Shown here: positions 43,913-53,705 of the stretch, one piece after another
Layout: each line of letters starts with the position of its first letter
How positions within the stretch are numbered: the first letter of the stretch is position 1
From: Methylotenera_A sp046594915
GTDB taxonomy: Bacteria; Pseudomonadota; Gammaproteobacteria; Burkholderiales; Methylophilaceae
DNA length: 64,000 bases
Assembly: GCA_046594915.1 (NCBI GenBank)
Contig: JBKJRC010000005.1
Span: 372,001 to 436,000 of the forward strand
Direction: 5' to 3'
Made by a program: the position numbers and the translations under genes
The notes under the pieces: generated by a model
What the model saw: only the letters and a program-made list of their open reading frames with translations
The model's database searches: none
Told to the model about the DNA's origin: nothing

Positions 43913-44686
43913 TTAACTTAAACTGCGCCAGCCAAATCCAGCGTTTTGCTGGGCAATTCCTATCCAATTCGGTTCACAGTTCAATGCGGTACTCAGTGAT
44001 ATTTTAGCTAAATCCTGCGTGTTATTTTTCGCACTCAAATGTGCCGCGATAATGTGTTTTAATTGCGAATTATCTAACTTGGCCAACAGTTGCGCTGCGC
44101 TGCTGTTATCCAAATGCCCAAGCCGACTGCCCACACGTTTTTTGAGTGCCCATGCATAAGGGCCATTTTCCAGCATGGTTAAATCGTGATTGCACTCCAA
44201 AACCAGTGCATCGCATTTATTTAATATCTGTTCTATATACGGTGTAGATGAACCTGCATCGGTGAGCACGCCTAACTTTCGCTGACCATCGTAAAAACTA
44301 AATTGTGTGGGCTCACGTGCATCATGCGGCACGGGATACGGCGTGACTTGCAAATTTTCTATTTCAAAACTGACGTGACTGTCAATAATACTCAACTGGA
44401 TTTTGCTGTGCTCTGGCAAATAACGCTCGCACATTTTAAGCGTACCATGCGACAACCAAACGGGTATATTGTACTTTGCCGCCAATTTAAATGCGCCTTT
44501 GGCATGATCATCATGTTCGTGCGTAATTAAAATGCCGGTTATTTGCTCGGCTATGATATCGAGCTTCTGCAAGCGCGTGACCACTTCACGTGAGCTAAAA
44601 CCGCAATCTAACAATAATTTGGTCGATGCTTGCTCAATAACCATGCAGTTGCCAGCGCTACCGCTGCCGATGGATGCAAATCTCAT
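43913..44686 (-). CDS. MBL-fold metallo-hydrolase (YycJ/WalJ-like)
   Basis: Metallo-beta-lactamase-fold enzyme of 257 residues. The THEHDDHAKG motif binds two metals, and further ligands lie in VPHDA, LTDAG and AAHLSAKNN. Relatives include the YycJ exonuclease-like group, but the substrate is uncertain. It is third in dapA-bamC-MBL, a common betaproteobacterial order. Confidence 0.9.
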   Translation of the reverse strand: MRFASIGSGSAGNCMVIEQASTKLLLDCGFSSREVVTRLQKLDIIAEQITGILITHEHDDHAKGAFKLAAKYNIPVWLSHGTLKMCERYLPEHSKIQLSIIDSHVSFEIENLQVTPYPVPHDAREPTQFSFYDGQRKLGVLTDAGSSTPYIEQILNKCDALVLECNHDLTMLENGPYAWALKKRVGSRLGHLDNSSAAQLLAKLDNSQLKHIIAAHLSAKNNTQDLAKISLSTALNCEPNWIGIAQQNAGFGWRSLS

Positions 44687-44738
44687 TTATTGGGCATCAA
44701 TTAGGGTTAAGTCCAATCAGGCGCGGGCCATAAAAACA

Positions 44739-45998
44739 TTATTTCAACTGATCGTACAATAAAGAAATAATGCGATTCGCGGTGGTGCTGCGATTACGCT
44801 TGTTTTCACTATCCACTACATTCACCTGCGTGCCGCCACTTTCGGTTTCTATGACCTTAATACGATATTGTTTTGAAGGATCGGTTTTGGCGTCATCACC
44901 TTTCCAAAATTGCAATTTATCAATAATGGTTTTTTCGTCTTTGGGTTTTGATTTGTTTTCTACTTCGTCATCTCTCCAAAAAGCCAGCGTATCCAGCAAG
45001 CCTTTTTTCTTTTTAGGGCCAGCGTCAATATCAACATCGGAATAACGCACAAAAAACGTACCGTTGGATCGATCTTTGTCTTCAACCACAAAACCGATTC
45101 TATCTAATGCCAAGCCTACACGGCGCCAACCGCGATCAAATGGATCATTTAACTTCAAGGTAACACTGCTATCTGCATCTTTTACCACATCGGCACGTTT
45201 TTCTGCTACCGGGTTTGCGATAATTTCCTGTGCACGCTTCTCTTCTACGCCCAGTTTTACCATTAAACGACGCAGCAATTCTGCGTCAATATCGCCATCA
45301 TTTTCCTCTGCAGTTTTTTTAGCGGGATCAGCGCGATAACCGGTTTCAATTTCACCCAATTGGGTTTGAATCCTGGTTTTACCATCATCTGGCGCACTAC
45401 TAACGGTACGATGCGTCATGTAAATCTCGGTTGAGCCTTCTTGTTCGCCACGCTCTAAACGCGTGCGAAATTTACGCCTATCGGCCAAGCCCGATAATCC
45501 ATCCAACCATTTATCAAACTTTTCGCCGATATTTCTTTTTTGATCTTTGGCTTTAATGGCATCTGCTTCAATCCACTCGGTTTCCATCACGCCGGTTTCG
45601 GCATTTTCCACACGTACAGCAAACCCCTGGTCAATCCAAAAATCGCGCACCACAGGCCATATTTTTTCTGCGGGGGCATCGACTACCAGCCAGCGCTGCG
45701 CACCAGCTTTTTCCAGCCGCACACCTTTGGTATTGGGCAGTACCGCTTCAACGCCAACTTCTTGGCCTTCTTGCGTCTGATTGTACGCGCTGTAACTTGT
45801 AGTGCCGCCAGGTACGTTGTACGCATCGCTGGTTTTCACGCCAGTTAAATCGGGTGGCACTTCTAAAGGTTTGGCGCGGCCAGCACCTTTATAATCCGAT
45901 TTAGTATCAATAAACGGAATTGAATCGCAGGCTGCGACTAAGGTTGTTAATACAATTAAAGCTGTTAATTTCGGAACAAATTTCATTTCAAATTTCAT
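44739..45998 (-). CDS. bamC: outer-membrane assembly lipoprotein BamC
   Basis: Lipoprotein of the BAM complex that inserts outer-membrane proteins. The signal ends in LVAAC (Cys24 from the chosen start), followed by the unstructured region (DYKGAGRAKPLEVPPDLTG) and two helix-grip domains. A frame from 46013 exists, but the ATG at 45998 has a GGTGG Shine-Dalgarno and gives 419 residues. It follows dapA directly. A Lys-rich insertion occurs near residues 335-380. Confidence 0.92.
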   Translation of the reverse strand: MKFEMKFVPKLTALIVLTTLVAACDSIPFIDTKSDYKGAGRAKPLEVPPDLTGVKTSDAYNVPGGTTSYSAYNQTQEGQEVGVEAVLPNTKGVRLEKAGAQRWLVVDAPAEKIWPVVRDFWIDQGFAVRVENAETGVMETEWIEADAIKAKDQKRNIGEKFDKWLDGLSGLADRRKFRTRLERGEQEGSTEIYMTHRTVSSAPDDGKTRIQTQLGEIETGYRADPAKKTAEENDGDIDAELLRRLMVKLGVEEKRAQEIIANPVAEKRADVVKDADSSVTLKLNDPFDRGWRRVGLALDRIGFVVEDKDRSNGTFFVRYSDVDIDAGPKKKKGLLDTLAFWRDDEVENKSKPKDEKTIIDKLQFWKGDDAKTDPSKQYRIKVIETESGGTQVNVVDSENKRNRSTTANRIISLLYDQLK

Positions 45999-46052
45999 TT
46001 TAATTACCACCATTTATACATTGCCAAATACAATTAATTTAGCGTAATCGAT

Positions 46053-46931
46053 TTAACTAAAAATTTCCGCACGTTTCATTGCGTGCCTAAGCACTTCATG
46101 ATACTGCGAAGACAGATTAATCATCGGTAATCGAATACCTGTTTTTATTAAACCCATTTGCTGCAACACCCATTTAGCAGGAATTGGGTTTGCCTCGACG
46201 AATAATTTTTGGTGCAGCGCGAATAATTTTGCGTTGATTTCGCATGCTTTTTTAACATCGCCTGCCATCGCAGCGACACACATTTGCTGCATCAAAGCGG
46301 GTGCGACGTTTGCTGTCACCGATATCACACCATGCGCGCCTAGTAACATTAATGCCATGCCTGTCGCATCATCGCCACTGTAAACCGCGAAATTGTCAGG
46401 CACACGCAATAGCAAATCCGTTCCGCGCTCAATGCCGCCAGTGGCATCCTTAATACCCACAATATTTTCAATCGCTGACAAGCGTATAACGGTGTCGTTA
46501 CTGATATCGCAAGCGGTACGGCCTGGCACATTATACAAAATCTGCGCAATATCAACTGCGGCAGCCACCGCGGCATAATGTTGATATAAACCTTCTTGCG
46601 TTGGTTTATTGTAATAAGGCGCCACCAAAAGACACGCATCCGCACCTAAATCCTTGGCATTTTGCGTCAGTTCTATCGCTTCACGCGTTGAATTTGCGCC
46701 CGTACCTGCAATAACCGCAACACGGCCTGCAACATGTTCAACTGTGGTTTTAATCAACAAGCGATGCTCGTTTAAATCCACCGTAGGCGATTCGCCAGTG
46801 GTGCCCACAATTACAATACCGTCTGTTCCCGCGTCTACGTGCCAGTCAATCAGCTTGCGCAATGCGTCCAAATCTAAACTGCCATCGTCAAACATGGGCG
46901 TAACGATTGCAACCAAACTCCCTTGCAACAT
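46053..46931 (-). CDS. dapA: 4-hydroxy-tetrahydrodipicolinate synthase
   Basis: Condenses pyruvate with aspartate semialdehyde in lysine and peptidoglycan precursor synthesis. Lys161 (VGIKDATGG) forms the Schiff base, with Tyr133 and Thr44-Thr45 (GTTGESPT) in the expected places. Length is 292 residues. It heads the dapA-bamC-MBL operon, with a 300-bp spacer upstream shared with rsxA. Confidence 0.97.
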   Translation of the reverse strand: MLQGSLVAIVTPMFDDGSLDLDALRKLIDWHVDAGTDGIVIVGTTGESPTVDLNEHRLLIKTTVEHVAGRVAVIAGTGANSTREAIELTQNAKDLGADACLLVAPYYNKPTQEGLYQHYAAVAAAVDIAQILYNVPGRTACDISNDTVIRLSAIENIVGIKDATGGIERGTDLLLRVPDNFAVYSGDDATGMALMLLGAHGVISVTANVAPALMQQMCVAAMAGDVKKACEINAKLFALHQKLFVEANPIPAKWVLQQMGLIKTGIRLPMINLSSQYHEVLRHAMKRAEIFS

Positions 46932-47238
46932 AGATAACCTTGCTAAATTTAAATTGTGACTATTTTAACCGAAACTCACCCCTTAATGCGAATAGCTGTC
47001 TGATTGAAACGCGTTAAGCGCTTTATATAAGCAATTGAAATATCAATATATTAAAATATTCTTTTTAAGTATAAACAGAATGTTTTATATTGCGCTAGCG
47101 TCAATAAAATACGCAACGTTTCAACCCTTATTTGGTTGAATTTCGCTGCATTTTATTCAGCACTTTAGCTGTCTATATACATGCTAGACGATTGTATTAC
47201 GCGGTATAATTGCGTATAAATTTAGGGTTAAGTAGTCT
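46932..47238. other. divergent spacer between dapA and rsxA with a long imperfect hairpin
   Basis: The spacer is 307 bp. An imperfect inverted repeat with outer arms AATAAAAT (47103-47110) / ATTTTATT (47150-47157) and inner arms TTCAACC / GGTTGAA can form a stem of about 24 nt per arm. A -10-like TATAAT is at 47205-47210, about 29 nt before rsxA, but without a convincing -35. No small ORF stands out. Confidence 0.55.
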
Positions 47239-47823
47239 ATGTCAGAAAGCTATATTCTTATATTGATCAGCACGGTTTTAGTCAATAACATCGTATTGGT
47301 TAAAATTCTTGGCTTATGTCCATTTATGGGGGTTTCTAAAAAATTAGAAGCTTCAATTGGCATGGCTGCGGCAACTGCTTTTGTTTTAACCATTGGCTCA
47401 ATGACTAGCTGGACTATTAACCAGTATTTACTAGAACCCAACAGCCTGCAGTATTTACGCACACTGTCGTTTATCGTTGTCATCGCAGGGGTGGTGCAAT
47501 TCACCGAAATGGTGATGGAAAAAAGCTTTCCACTTTTATACCAAATGCTGGGCATTTTCTTACCATTGATTACCACCAACTGCGCGGTTTTAGGCATTCC
47601 ATTATTAAATGCGCAGGCCAGCAAAGGTTTTATTGAATCTGGTTTATATGGATTCGGCGGTGCGCTTGGTTTTTCAATGGTGCTCATTTTATTCGCATCG
47701 ATGCGCGAGCGGATGGAAGCCGCCGATGTGCCCGTAGTATTTAAGGGCTCTGCCATTGCCATGGTTACCGCCGCGCTGATGAGCTTAGCGTTTATGGGCT
47801 TTGCGGGCCTTGATAAATATTAA
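47239..47823 (+). CDS. rsxA: Rnf/Rsx electron transport complex subunit A
   Basis: Membrane subunit of 194 residues with six hydrophobic segments. The signatures NNIVLVKILGLCPFMGVSK and ITTNCAVLG are visible. They carry the Cys residues thought to hold a membrane-embedded FeS centre with RsxE. It opens a complete rsxABCDGE-nth series on one strand. Confidence 0.96.
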   Translation: MSESYILILISTVLVNNIVLVKILGLCPFMGVSKKLEASIGMAAATAFVLTIGSMTSWTINQYLLEPNSLQYLRTLSFIVVIAGVVQFTEMVMEKSFPLLYQMLGIFLPLITTNCAVLGIPLLNAQASKGFIESGLYGFGGALGFSMVLILFASMRERMEAADVPVVFKGSAIAMVTAALMSLAFMGFAGLDKY

Positions 47824-47865
47824 TAAGTTAAATATTAAAATGTATTTTCCCAGGCTTTGCAATAA

Positions 47866-48423
47866 GTGTTAACTGCTTTATACATCATGATTGGCTTGGC
47901 ACTCGCTTTGGGAGCGTTGCTGGGCTTTGCTGCACTTAAATTTAAGGTCGAGGGCGATCCTTTAATCGCGCGAATTGATGCGATTTTGCCGCAAACACAA
48001 TGTGGTCAATGCGGTTTCCCTGGTTGCAAACCTTATGCTACGGCCATTGCTGAAGGGCGTGCCGACATTAACCAATGTCCGCCTGGTGGTGATGCTGGCG
48101 TGCATGCACTGGCCGATTTAATGGGCATGGAATATAAGCCACTGAATGCCGCAAATGGGGTAGAAAAGCCCAAAGCAGTTGCGTTTATCGATGAAGCAAT
48201 TTGCATCGGCTGCACGTTATGCATCCAAGCTTGCCCTGTCGATGCGATTTTAGGCGCTGCAAAACATATGCACACTATTATCGCCAGCGAATGTACTGGC
48301 TGCGAGCTATGCCTGGCGCCATGTCCAGTCGATTGCATCAGCATGGAACCGATTGGCGAAACGCCTGATAATTGGAAATGGAAATATCCGATTATCCCGA
48401 TTAAGCCTGTGCAATTGGCTTAA
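47866..48423 (+). CDS. rsxB: Rnf/Rsx complex iron-sulfur subunit B
   Basis: GTG start, 185 residues. One N-terminal transmembrane helix is followed by a [4Fe-4S] motif (CGQCGFPGC plus a later Cys) and two ferredoxin-type clusters (CIGCTLCIQACP; CTGCELCLAPCP). It passes electrons between RsxC and the membrane part. It lies 42 nt after rsxA. Confidence 0.95.
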   Translation: MLTALYIMIGLALALGALLGFAALKFKVEGDPLIARIDAILPQTQCGQCGFPGCKPYATAIAEGRADINQCPPGGDAGVHALADLMGMEYKPLNAANGVEKPKAVAFIDEAICIGCTLCIQACPVDAILGAAKHMHTIIASECTGCELCLAPCPVDCISMEPIGETPDNWKWKYPIIPIKPVQLA

Positions 48424-48481
48424 AAATAGCATTTCAACAAAACAATACCTAAATTAAAGACCGAGTATTTAAAAACAAAAA

Positions 48482-50485
48482 GTGATGAACGCAATTGTTA
48501 AATTAACTAGTTTATTTAAATCCGCCAAGGAAATTTTTCCTTTTCACGGTGGTGTACACCCGCCTGAAAATAAAGCGCAATCCACACAATTGCCTATTGG
48601 CCAATTAGCGTTGCCAGAAAAAATCGTTCTGCCATTACGTCAGCACGTCGGCAATATTCCTAAAGTAAAAGTGCAGGTGGGTGGACATGTGCTTAAAGGG
48701 CAATTAATTGCAGAGGCAGAAGGTGCCGTTTCGGCAGCGATTCACGCCACCACGTCTGGTGTTATTACCGCGATTGAAGATGCTATTATTCCGCATCCAT
48801 CTGGCTTACCAGACCGCTGCATCATCATTAAGCCGGATGGTTTAGACCAATGGATTGCAAAAACACCGCAGGATTGGCGTAATGTAGAGCGTAAAACACT
48901 GGTTACCAGCCTGCGTTTATCAGGCATTGTTGGTTTAGGCGGCGCCACTTTTCCTACCCACATTAAACTGCGCGCAGATGGCAAATCTGGCGTGCATACA
49001 TTGGTGATTAATGCGGCAGAGTGCGAACCTTATATTACTTGCGACGACATGTTAATGCGTGAGCGCGCAGATGAAATAGTTAAAGGTATTGCAATTGCCC
49101 AATATTTGCTGGGTGCCGAAAACGTAGTGATTGGCATTGAAGATAATAAGCCAGAGGCGGCACAAGCCATGCAAGCCGCCGCAAGCAAAGTCAACCTGCA
49201 AATTGGCGCAATTAACACCGCCATACAAGTAAAAATCGTGCCCACGCTTTACCCAAGTGGCGATGCAAGACGTTTGGTGCATTTGGTGCTTGGCACTGAA
49301 ATTCCGTATGACAAACGCTCAACTGAAGTGGGTTTACAGGTGTTTAATGTGGCTACCGTGGTTGCGCTGTACCACTATTTTGAATTGGGCGAGCCATCGA
49401 TTAGCCGCATTGTTTCGATGACGGGTAATGTACAGAAACCACAAAATTTTGAAGTGTTATTTGGCACGCCGATGTTGCACTTAGTACAAGCTGCTGGCGG
49501 CGCAAAAGCCAATACCACGCATTTTATTATGGGCGGCCCGATGATGGGCTTTGATTTGCCGACAGTCGATGTGCCCATTACCAAAGCGGCTAACTGCATT
49601 ATTGCCGCATCGCCCACTTTATTTGCGCCGCCACCGCCGGCAATGCCATGCATACGTTGCGCACGCTGCGCGGATGCTTGCCCAGTGAATTTGCAGCCGC
49701 AAGAATTGTATTGGTTTGCCAAGTCCGATAATTTTGAAAAGGCCAATGACTATAAGTTATTTGATTGCATCGAATGCGGCGCGTGCAGCTATGTGTGCCC
49801 CAGCGATATTCCGCTGGTGCAATATTATCGTTACGCCAAAAGCGAAATTATTGCGCAAGATAAAGCCAAAGAAGCGGCTGATTTAGCGCGTGAACGCAAT
49901 GATTTTAGACTGGCCAGAATTGAGCGCGAAAAGCAGGAACGCGCACAAAAACACGCTGAGCGCGCGCAAGCGGCTAAAGCAGAAGCCGCAAAAAATGAAA
50001 TTGAGCCAAACCAAACAGCCGAAAAACTTAGCGCAATTGAAGGTTTAACTACTGGCGCAGACGATGCTAAAAAAGCCGCGATTGCCGCTGCCATTGAGCG
50101 CGCAAAAGCACTTAAAGCGGCAACGAAAGGTGACACAGCAGCAAATGCAAAACCAGAAAATTCTGCGCCAGCAGGCGATGTTGAGGCCAAAAAAGCGTTA
50201 ATCGCCGCCGCCATTGAGCGGGCGAAAGCACAAAAAGCCGCTGCGCTGGCTGCTGGTGACGCCCCTAAAAATGTTGTCGATGCGGCAGAACCAGTAAAAA
50301 AAGAAATCGCTGAAATTGAAGCGCGACGCCAGTCCGTCGGTTTGGCAGAAACTGCCGAACCAAGCAATACAGATGCTGATGCACGCAAACAAGCATTAAT
50401 CGCTGCTGCCATTGCACGCGCAAAAGCGCAGAAAGCCACAGCTGCTGCTGCGAAACAAGCATTAACCGATAGTCTGAAAGATTAA
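48482..50485 (+). CDS. rsxC: Rnf/Rsx complex subunit C with Ala-rich C-terminal repeats
   Basis: Soluble FMN/NADH-site subunit of 667 residues. The Rossmann/SLBB core (about 1-370) is followed by two [4Fe-4S] motifs (CIRCARCADACP; CIECGACSYVCP). A charged Ala/Lys region then contains three copies of an AAIERAKA-type unit (from 50066, 50186 and 50384), as in enterobacterial RnfC. GTG and ATG alternatives are adjacent at the start (48482 or 48485). Confidence 0.94.
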   Translation: MMNAIVKLTSLFKSAKEIFPFHGGVHPPENKAQSTQLPIGQLALPEKIVLPLRQHVGNIPKVKVQVGGHVLKGQLIAEAEGAVSAAIHATTSGVITAIEDAIIPHPSGLPDRCIIIKPDGLDQWIAKTPQDWRNVERKTLVTSLRLSGIVGLGGATFPTHIKLRADGKSGVHTLVINAAECEPYITCDDMLMRERADEIVKGIAIAQYLLGAENVVIGIEDNKPEAAQAMQAAASKVNLQIGAINTAIQVKIVPTLYPSGDARRLVHLVLGTEIPYDKRSTEVGLQVFNVATVVALYHYFELGEPSISRIVSMTGNVQKPQNFEVLFGTPMLHLVQAAGGAKANTTHFIMGGPMMGFDLPTVDVPITKAANCIIAASPTLFAPPPPAMPCIRCARCADACPVNLQPQELYWFAKSDNFEKANDYKLFDCIECGACSYVCPSDIPLVQYYRYAKSEIIAQDKAKEAADLARERNDFRLARIEREKQERAQKHAERAQAAKAEAAKNEIEPNQTAEKLSAIEGLTTGADDAKKAAIAAAIERAKALKAATKGDTAANAKPENSAPAGDVEAKKALIAAAIERAKAQKAAALAAGDAPKNVVDAAEPVKKEIAEIEARRQSVGLAETAEPSNTDADARKQALIAAAIARAKAQKATAAAAKQALTDSLKD

Positions 50486-50487
50486 TT

Positions 50488-51507
50488 TTGAACCGTTCAC
50501 CTTATATTTCTAACGCACCAACTGTTAGTAACATGATGTTTAAAGTGTTGCTGGCATTAGTGCCTGGCATCGCGGCCTATGTTTGGGTATATGGTGGCGG
50601 CATATTAGTCACATTACTATTAGCCACCATCACCGCATTGATTACCGAAGCAGCGATGTTAAAAATTCGAAAGCGCCCCATTCGGCCGTTTTTAATGGAT
50701 TACAGTGCAGTAGTAACCGCTTGGTTATTGGCATTAGCCATTCCGCCAATTGCCCCTTGGTGGTTAATTGTGGTGGGTACTTTATTCGCCATTGTGGTGG
50801 CTAAACAATTGTATGGCGGTTTGGGTTATAACCCGTTTAATCCCGCCATGATTGGTTATGCCGTATTATTGATTTCGTTTCCATTAATCATGACCAAATG
50901 GCCAGCAGCATTGCAATTAGCGCAAACACCATTAAACTTTGGAGATCAATTGCATCTGATTTTTAGCGGCGTATTGCCGCAAGGCGTGCAAGTCGATGCA
51001 GTTACTTCGGCTACGCCGCTTGATTACTTAAAAACGCAACTGATGCTGAAACATGAAGTGAGCAGCATCACGCAAGCGCCGGTTTTTGGTGTGCTGGGCG
51101 GAAAAGGGAATGAATGGATTACTGGCGCTTATTTGCTGGGCGGCTTGTATTTATGGCAGCAAAAAATTATTTCTTGGCATCTACCTATGGCTTTTTTAGG
51201 CGCGCTGGCTTTTATTTCTGGCGTATTTTGGTTAGTTAATCCAGCGCATTTTGCTTCACCACTATTTCATTTATTCAGCGGCGCCAGCATGTTGTGTGCT
51301 TTTTTTATTATCACCGACCCAGTTAGCGGACCAACCACACCTAAAGGTAAATTATATTTTGCCGCTGGCGTGGCAGTGATTGCTTATTTGATTCGCGTGT
51401 ATGGCGGCTACCCAGATGGCATTGCATTTGCGGTAATCTTTATGAATATTTGCGTGCCGTTGATTGATGCGCATACACAACCGCGTGTATTTGGACACGA
51501 AAAATGA
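50488..51507 (+). CDS. rsxD: Rnf/Rsx complex subunit D
   Basis: Polytopic subunit of 339 residues that carries covalent FMN. The attachment Thr is probably Thr176 in VTSATPLD. A TTG start is required, because the conserved VSNMMFKVLLALVPGIAAYVW begins 13 residues in, and rsxC ends only 2 nt before it. It is followed by rsxG. Confidence 0.94.
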   Translation: MNRSPYISNAPTVSNMMFKVLLALVPGIAAYVWVYGGGILVTLLLATITALITEAAMLKIRKRPIRPFLMDYSAVVTAWLLALAIPPIAPWWLIVVGTLFAIVVAKQLYGGLGYNPFNPAMIGYAVLLISFPLIMTKWPAALQLAQTPLNFGDQLHLIFSGVLPQGVQVDAVTSATPLDYLKTQLMLKHEVSSITQAPVFGVLGGKGNEWITGAYLLGGLYLWQQKIISWHLPMAFLGALAFISGVFWLVNPAHFASPLFHLFSGASMLCAFFIITDPVSGPTTPKGKLYFAAGVAVIAYLIRVYGGYPDGIAFAVIFMNICVPLIDAHTQPRVFGHEK

Positions 51508-51534
51508 AACTAGCTTCACTTTTTAGATTTTTGT

Positions 51535-52155
51535 ATGCCTGAAACCATACTTAAACACACCAGTAAAACTGCTATTACATTGATTGCTTTTGCAGTAGTG
51601 TTTACCGCGTTATTGGCATTTGTTTTTAAAGTTACCAAACTGCCGATTGAAAAAAGCGAGGCGACGGCGCGCTTAAGTTTATTTCGCCAGATTGTGCCGC
51701 AAAATATACACAATAACGATTTGCTAAAAGATACGGTTTCTATCGCACCAAACGATTTACTTGGCAATAAACAAGCCACCATTGCTAACCGCGCGCGCAT
51801 TGATAATCAGCCTGCCGCGGTGATTATTGAAGCGATTGCACACGATGGTTATAGTGGCGATATTAAGCTGCTGATTGCGATTAAGGCAGATGGCAGCGTT
51901 AGCGGTGTGCGCGTGCTGACGCATAAAGAAACGCCTGGCTTAGGCGATTATATTGATATTGCTAAAAATAACTGGATTAAACTTTTCGACAATGAATCGC
52001 TCTTAAAAACACCAAGCAAACAATGGAAAGTTAAAAAAGACGGTGGCCAGTTTGACTACATGGCGGGCGCAACAATTACGCCGCGCGCGGTGGTAAAAGC
52101 GGTGCATAAAGCGCTGCAATATTTTGAAGCCAACAAGCAGGCATTATTCGCCTAA
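51535..52155 (+). CDS. rsxG: Rnf/Rsx complex subunit G
   Basis: Protein of 206 residues with a single N-terminal membrane anchor and a periplasmic FMN-binding domain. The flavinylation motif AGATITPRAVV is near residue 180, with the Thr carrying FMN. HKETPGLGD is the family signature. Its place between rsxD and rsxE is the standard order. Confidence 0.95.
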   Translation: MPETILKHTSKTAITLIAFAVVFTALLAFVFKVTKLPIEKSEATARLSLFRQIVPQNIHNNDLLKDTVSIAPNDLLGNKQATIANRARIDNQPAAVIIEAIAHDGYSGDIKLLIAIKADGSVSGVRVLTHKETPGLGDYIDIAKNNWIKLFDNESLLKTPSKQWKVKKDGGQFDYMAGATITPRAVVKAVHKALQYFEANKQALFA

Positions 52156-52223
52156 ATAACTGGTTAAGTAATCAACAGTTAACTTAATTAAGTTATAAGT
52201 TAACTGGTTTAAAAGGTTAAAAA

Positions 52224-52913
52224 ATGAATCAATTTAAAGAAATCGCCTATAACGGGCTGTGGAAGCAAAATTCTGGCGTGGTACAGCTACTTGGCTTGTG
52301 CCCAACATTAGCGGTGACCACAACTGCGGTAAATGGTTTAAGCCTGGGCTTTGCCACTGCGCTGGTGATGGCGGCTTCAAATGGCGCGGTTTCACCAGTC
52401 CGGCGTTTTGTGCCGTCTGAAATCCGCGTGCCTGTGTTTATTTTAGTGATTGCGGCTTTAGTCACTGTCATCGATTTAACCATTCACGGCTTCGCAGAGC
52501 CATTGCATAAAGTATTGGGTATTTTTATTCCGTTAATCGTCGTGAATTGTATCGTGCTGGCGCGTGTTGAATCGTTTGCAGCTAAAAACCCACCAGCGCC
52601 TGCGATTTGGGATGGTTTTATGATGGGAATTGGCTTGACTTTAATCTTGGGTTTATTGGGTGGTATGCGCGAATTAATTGGCAAAGGCACTTTATTTTCT
52701 GGCTTGGATTTAGCATTTGGCGCCAGCTTTAAGCCGTATGTATTAACAATTATTCCTGACTATCAAGGTTTTTTGTTGGCGATTTTGCCGCCAGGTGCTT
52801 TTTTGGGTTTGGCTGGTTTAATTGCGGCACGCAACTGGGCAGAACAACGCAAAACGTCTACGCCTACTTTACCAAGCGAAGTATCGGCTGGCGCGCTTAA
52901 ACCTGCAAATTAA
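52224..52913 (+). CDS. rsxE: Rnf/Rsx complex subunit E
   Basis: Six-helix membrane subunit of 229 residues, homologous to RsxA. It shows LLGLCPTLAVTTTAVN and IVVNCIVLARVE with the conserved Cys. A hydrophilic tail of about 20 residues is extra. It ends the rsx set and lies 53 nt before nth, as in E. coli. Confidence 0.95.
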   Translation: MNQFKEIAYNGLWKQNSGVVQLLGLCPTLAVTTTAVNGLSLGFATALVMAASNGAVSPVRRFVPSEIRVPVFILVIAALVTVIDLTIHGFAEPLHKVLGIFIPLIVVNCIVLARVESFAAKNPPAPAIWDGFMMGIGLTLILGLLGGMRELIGKGTLFSGLDLAFGASFKPYVLTIIPDYQGFLLAILPPGAFLGLAGLIAARNWAEQRKTSTPTLPSEVSAGALKPAN

Positions 52914-52966
52914 GCCTGCTACTAATTAAACCATCGCAAAAGTATATTGGCTAGCAACTGCTTATT

Positions 52967-53626
52967 ATGAACGCCGAAAAACGTGCAGAAATTTTCAGGC
53001 GCTTAAGTATTGCTATTCCTAAACCGACCACCGAGTTAGAGCACAACAGCACATTTGAGTTATTAATCGCCGTTATTTTGTCGGCGCAGTCAACCGATAA
53101 AGGCGTTAACATCGCCACGCGCAAACTGTTTGCGGTGGCAAATACGCCACAAGCTATTGTTGATTTGAGCATTGAAGGGCTGGAACCCTACATTAAAACC
53201 ATTGGCCTGTATCACGCCAAAGCCAAAAACGTGATTGCCTGCTGCCAACAGTTAATTCAACTACATGAATCGCAAGTGCCAGACACGCGGGCAGCGCTAG
53301 AAGCTTTGCCAGGCGTAGGCCGAAAAACCGCTAATGTGATTTTAAACACTGCGTTTGGCCAACCCACCATTGCGGTGGATACGCACTTATTCAGGCTGGG
53401 CAATCGCATCAAGCTTGCCACTGGCAAAACCGTGCTAGCGGTTGAGCAAAAATATGTGAAAACCATTCCAAAGAACTATTTAAAAGATGCGCATCATTTG
53501 CTGATTTTGCATGGCCGTTACACTTGTACGGCACGCAACCCAAAATGCGGGGAATGTTGCATCGTTGATTTATGCGAATATCCACATAAAATAATCCATA
53601 AACCGCATTTGATGGCTGGCCAATAA
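52967..53626 (+). CDS. nth: endonuclease III
   Basis: DNA glycosylase/AP lyase for oxidised pyrimidines. The helix-hairpin-helix LPGVGRKTANVI supplies Lys120, and Asp138 (VDTH) is present. The [4Fe-4S] Cys187, Cys194, Cys197 and Cys203 match E. coli numbering exactly. It has 219 residues and is linked to rsxABCDGE as in enterobacteria. Confidence 0.97.
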   Translation: MNAEKRAEIFRRLSIAIPKPTTELEHNSTFELLIAVILSAQSTDKGVNIATRKLFAVANTPQAIVDLSIEGLEPYIKTIGLYHAKAKNVIACCQQLIQLHESQVPDTRAALEALPGVGRKTANVILNTAFGQPTIAVDTHLFRLGNRIKLATGKTVLAVEQKYVKTIPKNYLKDAHHLLILHGRYTCTARNPKCGECCIVDLCEYPHKIIHKPHLMAGQ

Positions 53627-53705
53627 ATCAATAACAAATTCAATTCAGTAAAATTTAATTGCTTACTATTTAACTTAATGCCATTTAATCATTGAAAGCG
53701 AACAC

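Noticed and set aside
47250..47762. Minus-strand ORF of 170 codons opposite rsxA
   Set aside because: RsxA is unmistakable on the plus strand and its Cys signatures are intact; the antisense frame has no recognisable motif.
49831..50439. Long minus-strand ORF (202 codons) opposite rsxC
   Set aside because: It is the antisense of the Ala/Lys repeat region of rsxC; its Ala/Ser/Phe low-complexity sequence has no domain, while the plus strand carries clear RsxC.
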